Positions 52,484-60,387 of a stretch of 64,000 nt of DNA are shown one piece after another. Origin of the DNA: an uncultured Lentisphaeria bacterium (GTDB lineage: Bacteria > Verrucomicrobiota > Lentisphaeria > Victivallales > UBA1829). How positions within the stretch are numbered: the stretch's first letter is position 1; each line of letters starts with the position of its first letter. Position numbers and translations under genes: made by a program. Where the stretch lies: contig CAJKAR010000024.1 of NCBI GenBank assembly GCA_905197955.1, forward strand, positions 10,198 through 74,197. Direction: 5' to 3'. Under the pieces are notes generated by a model. The model did no database searches. It saw only the letters and a program-made list of their open reading frames with translations, and was not told the origin of the DNA.

Positions 52484-53634
52484 ATCTGGAGCAGACCCCC
52501 TTCCGTTCCATCCGCGAACTTTATCAAACGCCGGCCGTGTTCCCGGCATCGGTTTATGCCTATCCCGGGGTAACGCAGATTTTTTATGAGAGTGTACCTT
52601 ATCACGGGAAAACGACGCGGGTTTTTGCCTGTTACTCGCTGCCGGAAGGGGCCTCGCCGGAGCATCCGGTTCCCGGGATCGTTCTGATCCACGGCGGGGG
52701 CGGGACCGCTCTTGCAGACTGGGTGACGCTCTGGAACAAAAGGGGATATGCGGCGATTTCCATGGATACCTGCGGATCCACTCCCTGCTGGGCACCGAGT
52801 CCATGCTGCTGGCAGTGGCCGTCGCACGAGTTCGGAGGTCCCCGCGGATGGGGACGCTTCGAGGAGGCGGCGATTCCTCCGGAGGAGCAGTGGCCGTACC
52901 ATGCGGTTTCCGCGGCGATTCTCGGACACTCCTTCCTGCGTTCGCTGCCCGGGGTGGATTCTTCCCGCATCGGCGTGACGGGCATCTCCTGGGGGGGAGT
53001 CCTGACTTGCATGGTCGCCGGACTTGACGACCGTTTCCGTTTCGCCATTCCGGTTTATGGATGCGGATTCCTGAATGAGATTTCGTCGGCGCTCCAGTTC
53101 GAACATCCTCAGTCCACGCCGGAACTGCGGGAAAAGTGGTTTTCACTCTGGGATCCTGGAATTTATCTGGAAAATGCGGCGCTGCCGATGCTCTTTTTCA
53201 GCGGAAGCAATGATTTTGCATTCCCTCCGCCGTCGTTGCAGAGATCGTTCGATACGGCCCCGTCGGCGATGAAGCGTCTTTCCGTGCGGGTCGCCTATCC
53301 GCACGATCATACGTCCTCGTGGAAGGAGGAGACTATTTTTGATTTTGCAGATGCTGTTCTGAATCATCGTTCCGTACCGGAAATTTCCCGGATCGAACGG
53401 AACGGCGATACGTTGTCGGTCCGGGTCTCCTCAGATCGCCGCATCCGTTCCGCCGAGTTCAACTTCACCCGCGCGGAAGGATACTGGCAGGATCGCCGCT
53501 GGAACTCGCAGACTCTCGAATTGAAAAACGGCGTGCTGACCGCAACAGTTCCACGCTGTGCGACTGTCGCATATTTCAATATTTTCGATATCGACGGCTG
53601 CTGTTACAGTTCCAACATTCTGCAGCTCAAATAA
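52480..53634 (+). CDS. Alpha/beta-hydrolase, acetylxylan-esterase/dienelactone-hydrolase-like
   Basis: The 384-residue protein has no signal peptide. The oxyanion-hole region is VLIHGGGGTA, the nucleophile S170 in the elbow GISWGG, the probable Asp in FSGSNDFAFPP and the His in YPHDHTSS. A Cys/Trp-rich insertion (DTCGSTPCWAPSPCCWQW) lies between strand 4 and the nucleophile. The C-terminal ~90 residues form an added beta domain. It probably deacetylates or hydrolyses an ester of a sugar. It overlaps the lipoprotein gene by four bases and ends 12 bases from the convergent VOC gene. Confidence 0.85.
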   Translation: MNLEQTPFRSIRELYQTPAVFPASVYAYPGVTQIFYESVPYHGKTTRVFACYSLPEGASPEHPVPGIVLIHGGGGTALADWVTLWNKRGYAAISMDTCGSTPCWAPSPCCWQWPSHEFGGPRGWGRFEEAAIPPEEQWPYHAVSAAILGHSFLRSLPGVDSSRIGVTGISWGGVLTCMVAGLDDRFRFAIPVYGCGFLNEISSALQFEHPQSTPELREKWFSLWDPGIYLENAALPMLFFSGSNDFAFPPPSLQRSFDTAPSAMKRLSVRVAYPHDHTSSWKEETIFDFADAVLNHRSVPEISRIERNGDTLSVRVSSDRRIRSAEFNFTRAEGYWQDRRWNSQTLELKNGVLTATVPRCATVAYFNIFDIDGCCYSSNILQLK

Positions 53635-53646
53635 TTAAGAGAAAAT

Positions 53647-54054
53647 TTATTCCAGAATGCACTCTTTTCCGGTGAGCTGACAGCTTTCCGGTGTATATTC
53701 GTGCAGTTCGATCCGGACTCCATCGGGATCCGCGGTCCATGCCTGCCAGGAGTGGTCGGCACCCATTTTTTTCGCATCGACCGCATAGCCGGCTTTTTTC
53801 AGGCGTTCGGCTGTTTCATCGATGGAATCCACTTCCAGACAGAGATGGTCGATCGGAAAGGTTCCTGGCACACCGGCGTCCGTCCGGAAAAATTCGAGAA
53901 AGTTTCCGTTCCCCGCTTTCAGATAGAAGCCGACAACCGTACCGTTCCGGAGAAAATCGAATCCTTTTTCCAGTCCGAGCCCTTCGCAGTAAAACTGTTC
54001 CGTTTTTTTGAGGCAGGTCGTTTTGAGGCAGACATGTGCAATCCCTTTGATCAT
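53647..54054 (-). CDS. VOC-family (glyoxalase/dioxygenase-fold) protein
   Basis: The protein has 135 residues from the ATG at 54054 with AAAGGA upstream. It carries the paired beta-alpha-beta units of the vicinal-oxygen-chelate fold: IAHVCLKTTCLKKTEQFYCE at the start, then the metal-ligand-like IDHLCLEVDSIDETAERLKK and DPDGVRIELHEY at the end. Candidate ligands are H8, a central His in IDHLCL and the C-terminal Glu in IELHE. Relatives include glyoxalase I and lactoylglutathione-lyase-like proteins; the reaction is unknown. It is divergent from an AraC gene. Confidence 0.9.
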   Translation of the reverse strand: MIKGIAHVCLKTTCLKKTEQFYCEGLGLEKGFDFLRNGTVVGFYLKAGNGNFLEFFRTDAGVPGTFPIDHLCLEVDSIDETAERLKKAGYAVDAKKMGADHSWQAWTADPDGVRIELHEYTPESCQLTGKECILE

Positions 54055-54086
54055 GGCACCATTCCTTTCCATTGTTCCTTTCCGGG

Positions 54087-54178
54087 AATATACCGGCAGA
54101 ATACGTTTTTGCAAATGGACGTAATGCGGATACTCTTTTTTTTGTCAATATTGATATTTTTTTTTCGTGTGGTATGGT
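54087..54178. promoter_or_regulatory. Divergent promoters of the VOC and AraC genes
   Basis: Minus strand: TTGCAA (54109-54114), 16 bases, TATATT (54087-54092) reads towards the VOC gene. Plus strand: TTGATA (54151-54156), 16 bases, TATGGT (54173-54178) reads towards the AraC gene, leaving a very short leader. CAATATTGAT (54146-54155) overlaps the second -35 box and recurs at 55062-55071. Confidence 0.5.
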
Positions 54179-54197
54179 ACCGGAAAGGGAGCCTTGC

Positions 54198-55070
54198 ATG
54201 AAAGAGAAAATACGCCTTTACAAACGGAGTTCTTTTTTCAGAGACGACTTTCCGTTTTCGATCCGCCATGTTGTGAACCGGACGGAGGAGTTCAATGAAT
54301 CCAGACGCTTCCAGCGGGAATTCTGGAAAATCACCTATGTGATCGACGGGCAGGGCGAACTGCTGATCAATGAATACCGCCGGCCGCTTCGTCCGGCCTC
54401 GCTTCTTCTGGTGCATCCCGGCTCCGTGACCACCTTCAATATGACAACACCGACTCTCGAACTCTACAATATTCTCTTTGATCCGGTTTTCATCGAACGC
54501 GATATCGGTGTGCTGAAGGATGACTATCATTTTTTCTCCATTTTTTCCGGGAGCTTTTCCCAGAATGACAACATCCCTCTCTATCTTCTTGACGCGGATC
54601 ACGAGACCGGTGCGCTGATCCGGAGCATGGCGAAAGAGTATGAAAACCGTTCTCTGAATTACCGTCCGCTGCTGAAGCTGAAACTGCTGGAACTGCTGAT
54701 CCTGATGCTACGCAGGGGAGAACGGAACATGAGGGCGCATCGATCGGAAGGAATCGTGGAATATGTCGATCATCTGCTGGAACGGCATTTTGCGGAAGAG
54801 TTCCAGCTTGCCGCGGCCGCGGCGAATATCGGAGTGACGAAAAGTCATCTGTGCCGTCTTTACCGGGCAAGGACAGGAAAGACAATCGTCGGGCGCCTGA
54901 AAGAGCTTCGGCTTGCGGACGCCGCGGAGAAACTGCGCTCTTCGCAGGACTCCATCTCCGAAATCTGTTATTCCAGCGGATTCAATGATCTGAGTTATTT
55001 TTACCGGGCGTTCCGGGAGCGCTATGAGGAGAATCCGGGAAGTTTTCGGGAAAAATATGGACAATATTGA
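54198..55070 (+). CDS. AraC-family transcriptional regulator
   Basis: The protein has 290 residues from the ATG at 54198, preceded by GGAAAGGGAG; the longer frame upstream crosses the promoter. A sensor half (WKITYVIDGQGELLINEYRR) is followed by two helix-turn-helix units: FQLAAAAANIGVTKSHLCRL and ISEICYSSGFNDLSYFYRAF, with the ending YEENPGSFREK. It lies just upstream of the 809-residue gene and isomerase-like gene on the same strand and is likely to control them. Confidence 0.9.
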   Translation: MKEKIRLYKRSSFFRDDFPFSIRHVVNRTEEFNESRRFQREFWKITYVIDGQGELLINEYRRPLRPASLLLVHPGSVTTFNMTTPTLELYNILFDPVFIERDIGVLKDDYHFFSIFSGSFSQNDNIPLYLLDADHETGALIRSMAKEYENRSLNYRPLLKLKLLELLILMLRRGERNMRAHRSEGIVEYVDHLLERHFAEEFQLAAAAANIGVTKSHLCRLYRARTGKTIVGRLKELRLADAAEKLRSSQDSISEICYSSGFNDLSYFYRAFRERYEENPGSFREKYGQY

Positions 55071-55099
55071 TTTCCGGGGGCTCTTTTGCTCCTGAAATC
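55069..55099 (+). terminator. Hairpin after the AraC gene
   Basis: GATTTC, a bulged C and GGGGGC (55069-55081) pair with GCTCCT and GAAATC (55088-55099), giving 12 pairs including two G-T, with a six-base loop. There is no T-run. It separates the regulator from the next operon. Confidence 0.5.
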
Positions 55100-55172
55100 C
55101 ACATTGTCCAAGAGAAAAGCAGTTTTTCGTGTATAATGGAAGTGATTTCAAAGACTTGGAAGGAGTTTTGTC

Positions 55173-57602
55173 ATGCATTTGAACAATGTGACATTGGAGT
55201 TGAGCGGAAAGCCGTTTACGGACGAGTCGGAGGAGCGGATGTTTGCGGTCTGCCGGCAGATGTTCCGGCAGTGGAAGCCGCTGACGGACTGCGCCGATGT
55301 GGTTTCCGTTATGCTGTGGATTGCCGACGGCAGCGAAATTCTCGAATACACCGGAGATATGTCCCGGAAATTCGAATGGTCGTACTGGTGCGGCTGCGCC
55401 AATCATTGTCCCCGTCCGGAGCATCCGACCGAGCGGGAGAGGCGCAACACCCATGCATTCCCGCAGAAGTATATTCCCGAGGCCGGCCCGCGTCCCTATG
55501 CGTGGCTTAAGCGCCTCATCGAAGTCATTCGGGAGACCGGACGCGAAATCACCGGAAAACCGATCCGTATCGGTGCCACATTCGACAACGGTCCTGAATT
55601 CGCCATCTCCGATTTCAAATACCGGAAACACCGGGAAATTGCGCAGGCAAATACGATTTTCCCGAACAGTTTTGTCACCTGCACTTCCCGTCTGCATGCC
55701 GATCCCCAGCCCTATGCGGCGTTTCCTGACGGCATCCCGGAAGGAATCTCGCTCGGAACCTTTCTGGGGAAACAGTTTCAGTTTTTCGCACGGGATTTCG
55801 GCTATGATTACATCTGGCTTTCCAACGGCATGGGCTTCGGTACGGAAACGTGGGGGATTACCGGAGCGCTGTTTGACAAGCACGAGTTTCATCCGGAGAA
55901 CGCTCCCGCGGCCGCACAGGCAATGCTGGATTTCTGGAAGGCGTTCACCGATGCCTGTCCCGGAGTTGTGATCGAAACGCGTGGAAGCAATTTTTCCGCC
56001 GGAACCGAGATCGCCACCGATGCCTGTCCCCTCAAAGAGCTCTACCGGGATTACCGGATCGCTCCGCCGGTGAACTCTCCGTGGGCGGCGCTGAACTTTA
56101 AGAGCGGACTGGAAATCGTCGCCTGGATGTCGCATGTGGCGGAACTGCCGGATGAGCGTTTCCCGTTCCGGTTCTATATTCACGATCCGTGGTTTATGAA
56201 CAGTCCATGGCTCGACCGTTACGGGCGTGAACCGTGGGATCTGTTCCAGCCTCTGAGCATCAGCCGGATCACGGCGGAAGGCAAAACGGAAATCCCGAAC
56301 AGCGTTTCCCTCCTCTCTGTGGACGATACCTGGGGCCGGATGCCGGAGCAGGTGCCCATGGAGGTGATTCCGCTTTTGTCCGATGCGTTCCGGAACGCTC
56401 CCGATGCACCTGGTCCGTTCGTCTGGATCTATCCGTTTGAGGAGTATTGCGGGACCCGGACTCCGGATCTGGTCTTCAATGAAGATATGTTCATCGGAGA
56501 GTGTGTGCAGGCCGGATTCCCCTTGAATACGGTGATCAGCACCGGTAATTTCCTCTCTCTCTCTGCGACGGGGAAGCCGACACTGGATCGTTCCGTTCTG
56601 GTTGTCCCGGCTTCGGCTGCGGAAGGAGCGGTGCTGGAAGCTCTTCAGGCGCATCTCGGCCGGGGCGGAAATGTTCTTGTCTACGGATCGCTGAAGGGGG
56701 CTTCTTCCGGACTCCGTTCTCTGCTGGGACTGGAAGTGGCGGAAGCGCTTTCGGGGGATTTCCGCATGGAAGTGTGCGGAACGCCCGGCGATGAATATCG
56801 ACATGAGGGAGTTGCGGATCAGCTGGTGATTCTGCCGCAGTTTGATGGGGGCGGACTCTCGGAGATTCCCGCTCCCGGATCGGATATTGCGGTTTGTGCG
56901 CTTGCTGTGCAGAACGGGGAAAAACGTGTCGCGGCATCCTGCCGACGGGTGAATGAGGGCGGAACGGTGGGGTTTGTCCGTTCCATCCTGCCCTGTGATC
57001 CGAATCTTTCGTCGGGCCGCGGTTTCGATGCGCTTCCTGCGGAGAAGGCGTTCCCGGCGGAGCGGCTGATGCGCTGGATTCTTCCGGCATTCGGATGGAA
57101 ATTCCGGACTTCGGCATTCAGCGTGGAATCGCTGCCGCCGAGAACGAATATTTCCCGGTCGGACAACGCATTCTATTTCTCTGTTTTTGCGCCGGATACG
57201 ACGGTTCGCATGTCGGTGAACACTCCTCTCGGTGCGCCGATTCTTTCGGAAATGGAGACGGAACTTTCCAATGGCGATGCCCTCTGGCATCCCGGCAAGT
57301 GCTGGCACAAGGAGTGCCGCTGTTTTGTAAAACAGTCGGAAGATTCGGTTATCGGCGCGAAAATTCAGATGCAGGCATATCCGGGCTACACCTCCCGCCG
57401 TCATTACAGCGGCCTCCGGAATGCCGAGGTCCGCTTCTTCGTTCCCCACGGATTCGAACAGAAGCTGGAAGCGATGAATTCCAGCGAGTATATCTGGAAT
57501 CTGCTTGGAGACTGCCTTGTGAAGCCCGAATGGGAGGAGACTCCCTGGGGGCCCTGTGCCGTATTCAAAAATATAAGCGGATATCTTTTCCTTGCATGGT
57601 GA
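55173..57602 (+). CDS. Large cytoplasmic protein of unknown function, glycosidase-like
   Basis: The 809-residue protein has no signal peptide; its ATG has GGAAGGAG upstream. I do not recognise the family. Residues ~50-400 look like a TIM barrel with carbohydrate-enzyme features, such as RIGATFDNGPEFAISDFKY, YDYIWLSNGMGFGTETWG and a Trp/Asp-rich stretch near YIHDPWFMNSPWLDRYG. From ~480 a Rossmann-like region (VLVVPASAAEGAVLEALQAH) resembles the glutamine-amidotransferase-like domain of GH42 and related enzymes. A C-terminal beta region follows. An overall likeness to GH42-type enzymes is plausible. It is followed six bases later by an isomerase-like gene, so a role in monosaccharide or oligosaccharide catabolism fits. 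Confidence 0.65.
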   Translation: MHLNNVTLELSGKPFTDESEERMFAVCRQMFRQWKPLTDCADVVSVMLWIADGSEILEYTGDMSRKFEWSYWCGCANHCPRPEHPTERERRNTHAFPQKYIPEAGPRPYAWLKRLIEVIRETGREITGKPIRIGATFDNGPEFAISDFKYRKHREIAQANTIFPNSFVTCTSRLHADPQPYAAFPDGIPEGISLGTFLGKQFQFFARDFGYDYIWLSNGMGFGTETWGITGALFDKHEFHPENAPAAAQAMLDFWKAFTDACPGVVIETRGSNFSAGTEIATDACPLKELYRDYRIAPPVNSPWAALNFKSGLEIVAWMSHVAELPDERFPFRFYIHDPWFMNSPWLDRYGREPWDLFQPLSISRITAEGKTEIPNSVSLLSVDDTWGRMPEQVPMEVIPLLSDAFRNAPDAPGPFVWIYPFEEYCGTRTPDLVFNEDMFIGECVQAGFPLNTVISTGNFLSLSATGKPTLDRSVLVVPASAAEGAVLEALQAHLGRGGNVLVYGSLKGASSGLRSLLGLEVAEALSGDFRMEVCGTPGDEYRHEGVADQLVILPQFDGGGLSEIPAPGSDIAVCALAVQNGEKRVAASCRRVNEGGTVGFVRSILPCDPNLSSGRGFDALPAEKAFPAERLMRWILPAFGWKFRTSAFSVESLPPRTNISRSDNAFYFSVFAPDTTVRMSVNTPLGAPILSEMETELSNGDALWHPGKCWHKECRCFVKQSEDSVIGAKIQMQAYPGYTSRRHYSGLRNAEVRFFVPHGFEQKLEAMNSSEYIWNLLGDCLVKPEWEETPWGPCAVFKNISGYLFLAW

Positions 57603-57608
57603 TGAAAA

Positions 57609-59060
57609 ATGAAAATTGAAAGAAGAAAAAAACTGAATGCAAATGTCGGAGTAATCTCCGTCGGACTCGATACCTACTGGAGCCAGTTTCCGGGGCTGCT
57701 CGAAGAAATGAACCGGAAAACCTCCGTTTTTGTAGAGAAACTCAACCGGAACAGCGTGACCGTTTTCGATTTCGGCATGGTCGATAACGCCGGAAAAGCC
57801 TATGAAGTCCTGCCGAAACTGAAAGCGGCCGATCTTGATCTGCTCTTTGTGGATATGGTCACGTATGCAACAAGCGCGACTTTCGGAGCGATTGTCCGGG
57901 CCATGGACTGCCCCGTCGTTCTGGCTGCGCTCCAGCCGCTTGATGCCATGGATTACGAACACGGAACCACATTCATGCAGCTGTGCAATGATGATCTCTG
58001 TTCTGTTCCGGAATTTACGGGGGTCGCGGTCCGGATGGGCAAACCGGTGGCGGATCTGATTATCGGCCGTCTGGAAGGGGATGAGTCCGCTGATTCCGCC
58101 ATTGCGGAATGGTGCCGGATTGCGCATGTCCGTCATGATCTCCGCCGTGCGCGCCTCGGGCACATGGGGCACGTTCTGGAAGCAATGCTCGACATGCAGA
58201 CCGATTCGACCGCTCTGACAGCGGCATTCGGCTGCCATGCCGTTCAGTGCGAGCCGGACGAGATCCTGCGCGAATTCACTCCGCTGACTGCGGAAGATCC
58301 GGCCGTCAAAGCCATGTCCGCCCGGATCCTCGACTTTTTCGATACTCCCGATCCTGTTTCCGATCCTGTGACCACAAAACTCACCGATGCCGATCTGTTG
58401 ACCGCATCCCGTGCCGCAGTCGCTCTGGAACGGTTCATCGAAACGAAAAAACTGGATGGCTTTGCTTATTATTACGAGGCGGCTCCCGGATCGGAAATGC
58501 GGACTCTGGTGACTAATTTCATCGTAGGCAACTCCCTCCTCACGGGGGCGGGCTTCCCGATGTGCGGCGAGTTCGACATCAAAACCTGTGTCGCCATGCT
58601 GATCATGGACCGGCTGGAGATCGGCGGAAGTTTTGCGGAATTCCATCCGATTGATTTTGTCCGCGATACGGTTCTCGTCGGTCACGACGGGCCCCATCAT
58701 CTGAACATTGCCGATCGCAAGCCCGTTCTGCGCAGTCTGAAGAAGTATCACGGAAAACCGGGCAGCGGCGCCGGTGTCGAATTCAACATCCGGACCGGTC
58801 CGATCACCATGCTCTCCATCGGAGTGAAAAACGATGGAAAGTTCAAGTTCATTATTGCGGAAGGGGAATCCGTCGCCGGTCCGATCCCGCCGACCGGCAA
58901 CACAAACACGCATGGCCGTTTCCAGCCCGATGTCCGTACCTTCCTGACCCGCTGGTGCAAAGAAGGCCCGACCCATCATTTTGCTTTGGGAATCGGGCAT
59001 CATGCAAAGACGATCGCAAAGATTGCCGCATCATTCGGCGTGGAGTCTGTGATCGTCTGA
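57609..59060 (+). CDS. L-arabinose/L-fucose isomerase-family protein
   Basis: The 483-residue protein matches the AraA/FucI fold. The N-terminal Rossmann-like domain starts ANVGVISVGLDTYWSQFPG and a central part has DLLFVDMVTYATSATFGAIV. The C-terminal catalytic part holds candidate metal ligands: E321 in MCGEFDIKT, H359 in GHDGPHH, and the HH of GIGHHAKTI near residue 468. The residues differ from textbook AraA around these sites, so the substrate may not be arabinose. Many relatives in this group act on unknown sugars. It follows the 809-residue protein by six bases and clearly shares its transcript. Confidence 0.8.
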   Translation: MKIERRKKLNANVGVISVGLDTYWSQFPGLLEEMNRKTSVFVEKLNRNSVTVFDFGMVDNAGKAYEVLPKLKAADLDLLFVDMVTYATSATFGAIVRAMDCPVVLAALQPLDAMDYEHGTTFMQLCNDDLCSVPEFTGVAVRMGKPVADLIIGRLEGDESADSAIAEWCRIAHVRHDLRRARLGHMGHVLEAMLDMQTDSTALTAAFGCHAVQCEPDEILREFTPLTAEDPAVKAMSARILDFFDTPDPVSDPVTTKLTDADLLTASRAAVALERFIETKKLDGFAYYYEAAPGSEMRTLVTNFIVGNSLLTGAGFPMCGEFDIKTCVAMLIMDRLEIGGSFAEFHPIDFVRDTVLVGHDGPHHLNIADRKPVLRSLKKYHGKPGSGAGVEFNIRTGPITMLSIGVKNDGKFKFIIAEGESVAGPIPPTGNTNTHGRFQPDVRTFLTRWCKEGPTHHFALGIGHHAKTIAKIAASFGVESVIV

Positions 59061-59080
59061 GGTGTGCGGAGCGGTAGCTT

Positions 59081-60097
59081 TCAGGCTCGGGTGCGGTTGT
59101 AATCATCCTTGGCCCGGAAGAACGCGCGAATATTTTCCATGCTCACACCGGGGGGAACATCGCACCCGGTGGAGAGCACATAATTCTTCCAGGGTTCTGT
59201 TGCTTTGAGCAGACGCATGGTCTCTTCGTAGACGATTTCAGGCGTGCCGTTCTTCAGAATTCCGACGGGATCGAGATTTCCCATCAGGAGAACATCCTGC
59301 GGAATCTGCGGCAGAAGAGAGGGAAGATCGACTGCGTTGCCGAGATGCAGTGCTGCCGCTCCGGTCGAAAGCATAGCTTCGATCTGGCGATCCGCCGCGT
59401 TGCCGCAGTTGTGCAGAATGACCATGAAGCTGTCGTCCTGCACAGCTCCGATGATTCCTTTCAAATAATCCGTTGCGAATTCTCTGCACATTTCCGGAGA
59501 GAGCAGACCAGCGGCCGGCTCCGCGATGAGGAGTCCGTTGACTCCGGCAGCTTTAATGGCTTTGGCATATTCCGTCAGAAAGGCGGTTGTTTTTTTCAGC
59601 AGGGCATGAGCGGTATCCGGTTCCATGGCGGCAAGGATCATGATTTCGGTCATGTCGGCGAGTCTGCCGGCGAGGGAGAAGGGGCCGATCATTCCGCCGA
59701 AAACGGGACGGTCTGTAAAATGAGCGGCACAGAGTTCCGCGCAGCGCAGAGTTTCCGCAGTCCGCTTGTCTCCGGGACGCGGAATTGCGAGGGCCTCGAT
59801 CGCTTCCGCTGTCGAGGCGATGCTCCCGGAAATCGTCGGATTCTCCGATTCCGAGTAGCAGACTGGTGAACCGAATGCTTCCGCTTCCACCGAGAGATCC
59901 ATAAACGTGACAGGCGCATCAGCAAGGGTCGCTTCGGAAAGAGCTTTGATGCACTGAAACTGCAATGTTCCATTCTGGAAAACATCCATGGGTTTGAGTG
60001 CGGTCAGTTCCATGCCCGGCGACGTCATGATCGGAATGGCGCGGCGGAGCGGAGATGCCGGAATCTCCCGGAAAAATTGTCTCATATTCTGTTTCAT
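59081..60097 (-). CDS. Uroporphyrinogen-decarboxylase-family protein (MtaA/CmuA methyltransferase-like)
   Basis: The 338-residue TIM-barrel protein resembles the corrinoid methyltransferase branch of the UroD family more than haem-pathway HemE. It has the zinc-binding His-x-Cys (LHNCGNA) and the late Cys in LSTGCDVPPG typical of MtaA/MtbA proteins. The start MRQFFREIPASPLRRAIPIM and MDLSVEAEAFGSPV are also MtaA-like. It would move a methyl group to or from a corrinoid protein, but no corrinoid protein gene is nearby. AGAGGA precedes the ATG. It is convergent with the isomerase gene. Confidence 0.85.
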   Translation of the reverse strand: MKQNMRQFFREIPASPLRRAIPIMTSPGMELTALKPMDVFQNGTLQFQCIKALSEATLADAPVTFMDLSVEAEAFGSPVCYSESENPTISGSIASTAEAIEALAIPRPGDKRTAETLRCAELCAAHFTDRPVFGGMIGPFSLAGRLADMTEIMILAAMEPDTAHALLKKTTAFLTEYAKAIKAAGVNGLLIAEPAAGLLSPEMCREFATDYLKGIIGAVQDDSFMVILHNCGNAADRQIEAMLSTGAAALHLGNAVDLPSLLPQIPQDVLLMGNLDPVGILKNGTPEIVYEETMRLLKATEPWKNYVLSTGCDVPPGVSMENIRAFFRAKDDYNRTRA

Positions 60098-60387
60098 CGG
60101 AATCCTCTACCTGTCTGTCGTTAGAACCCTGTTTCGTTGTTGTGGAAAAATCTAATCGTCTTTTGCCGGAAAATCTTCTTTCTTATTGCAATCTTTTGCT
60201 GTATATTGGCTTGATGATGGATTTTTTCCCGGGATTTGCTTCTTCCAGGGGAGCATTCGAACGAATCCCGGCAGGGAAGGGGGGAGGGCTGTGTTGCGGA
60301 TTGTTTTCAAAAATCTCTTTGATTTGAGAGAGAAGAATCCGAATGCCCGCGATGATGGAGGCAGTCCGGATTCCGGATCATGAGGAA

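Noticed and set aside
54708..59003. A 1431-codon open frame on the minus strand
   Set aside because: It is antisense to the AraC gene, the 809-residue gene and the isomerase gene, which have family signatures and ribosome sites. Its own translation shows no recognisable motif and is Arg/His/Phe-rich, as expected of a shadow frame.
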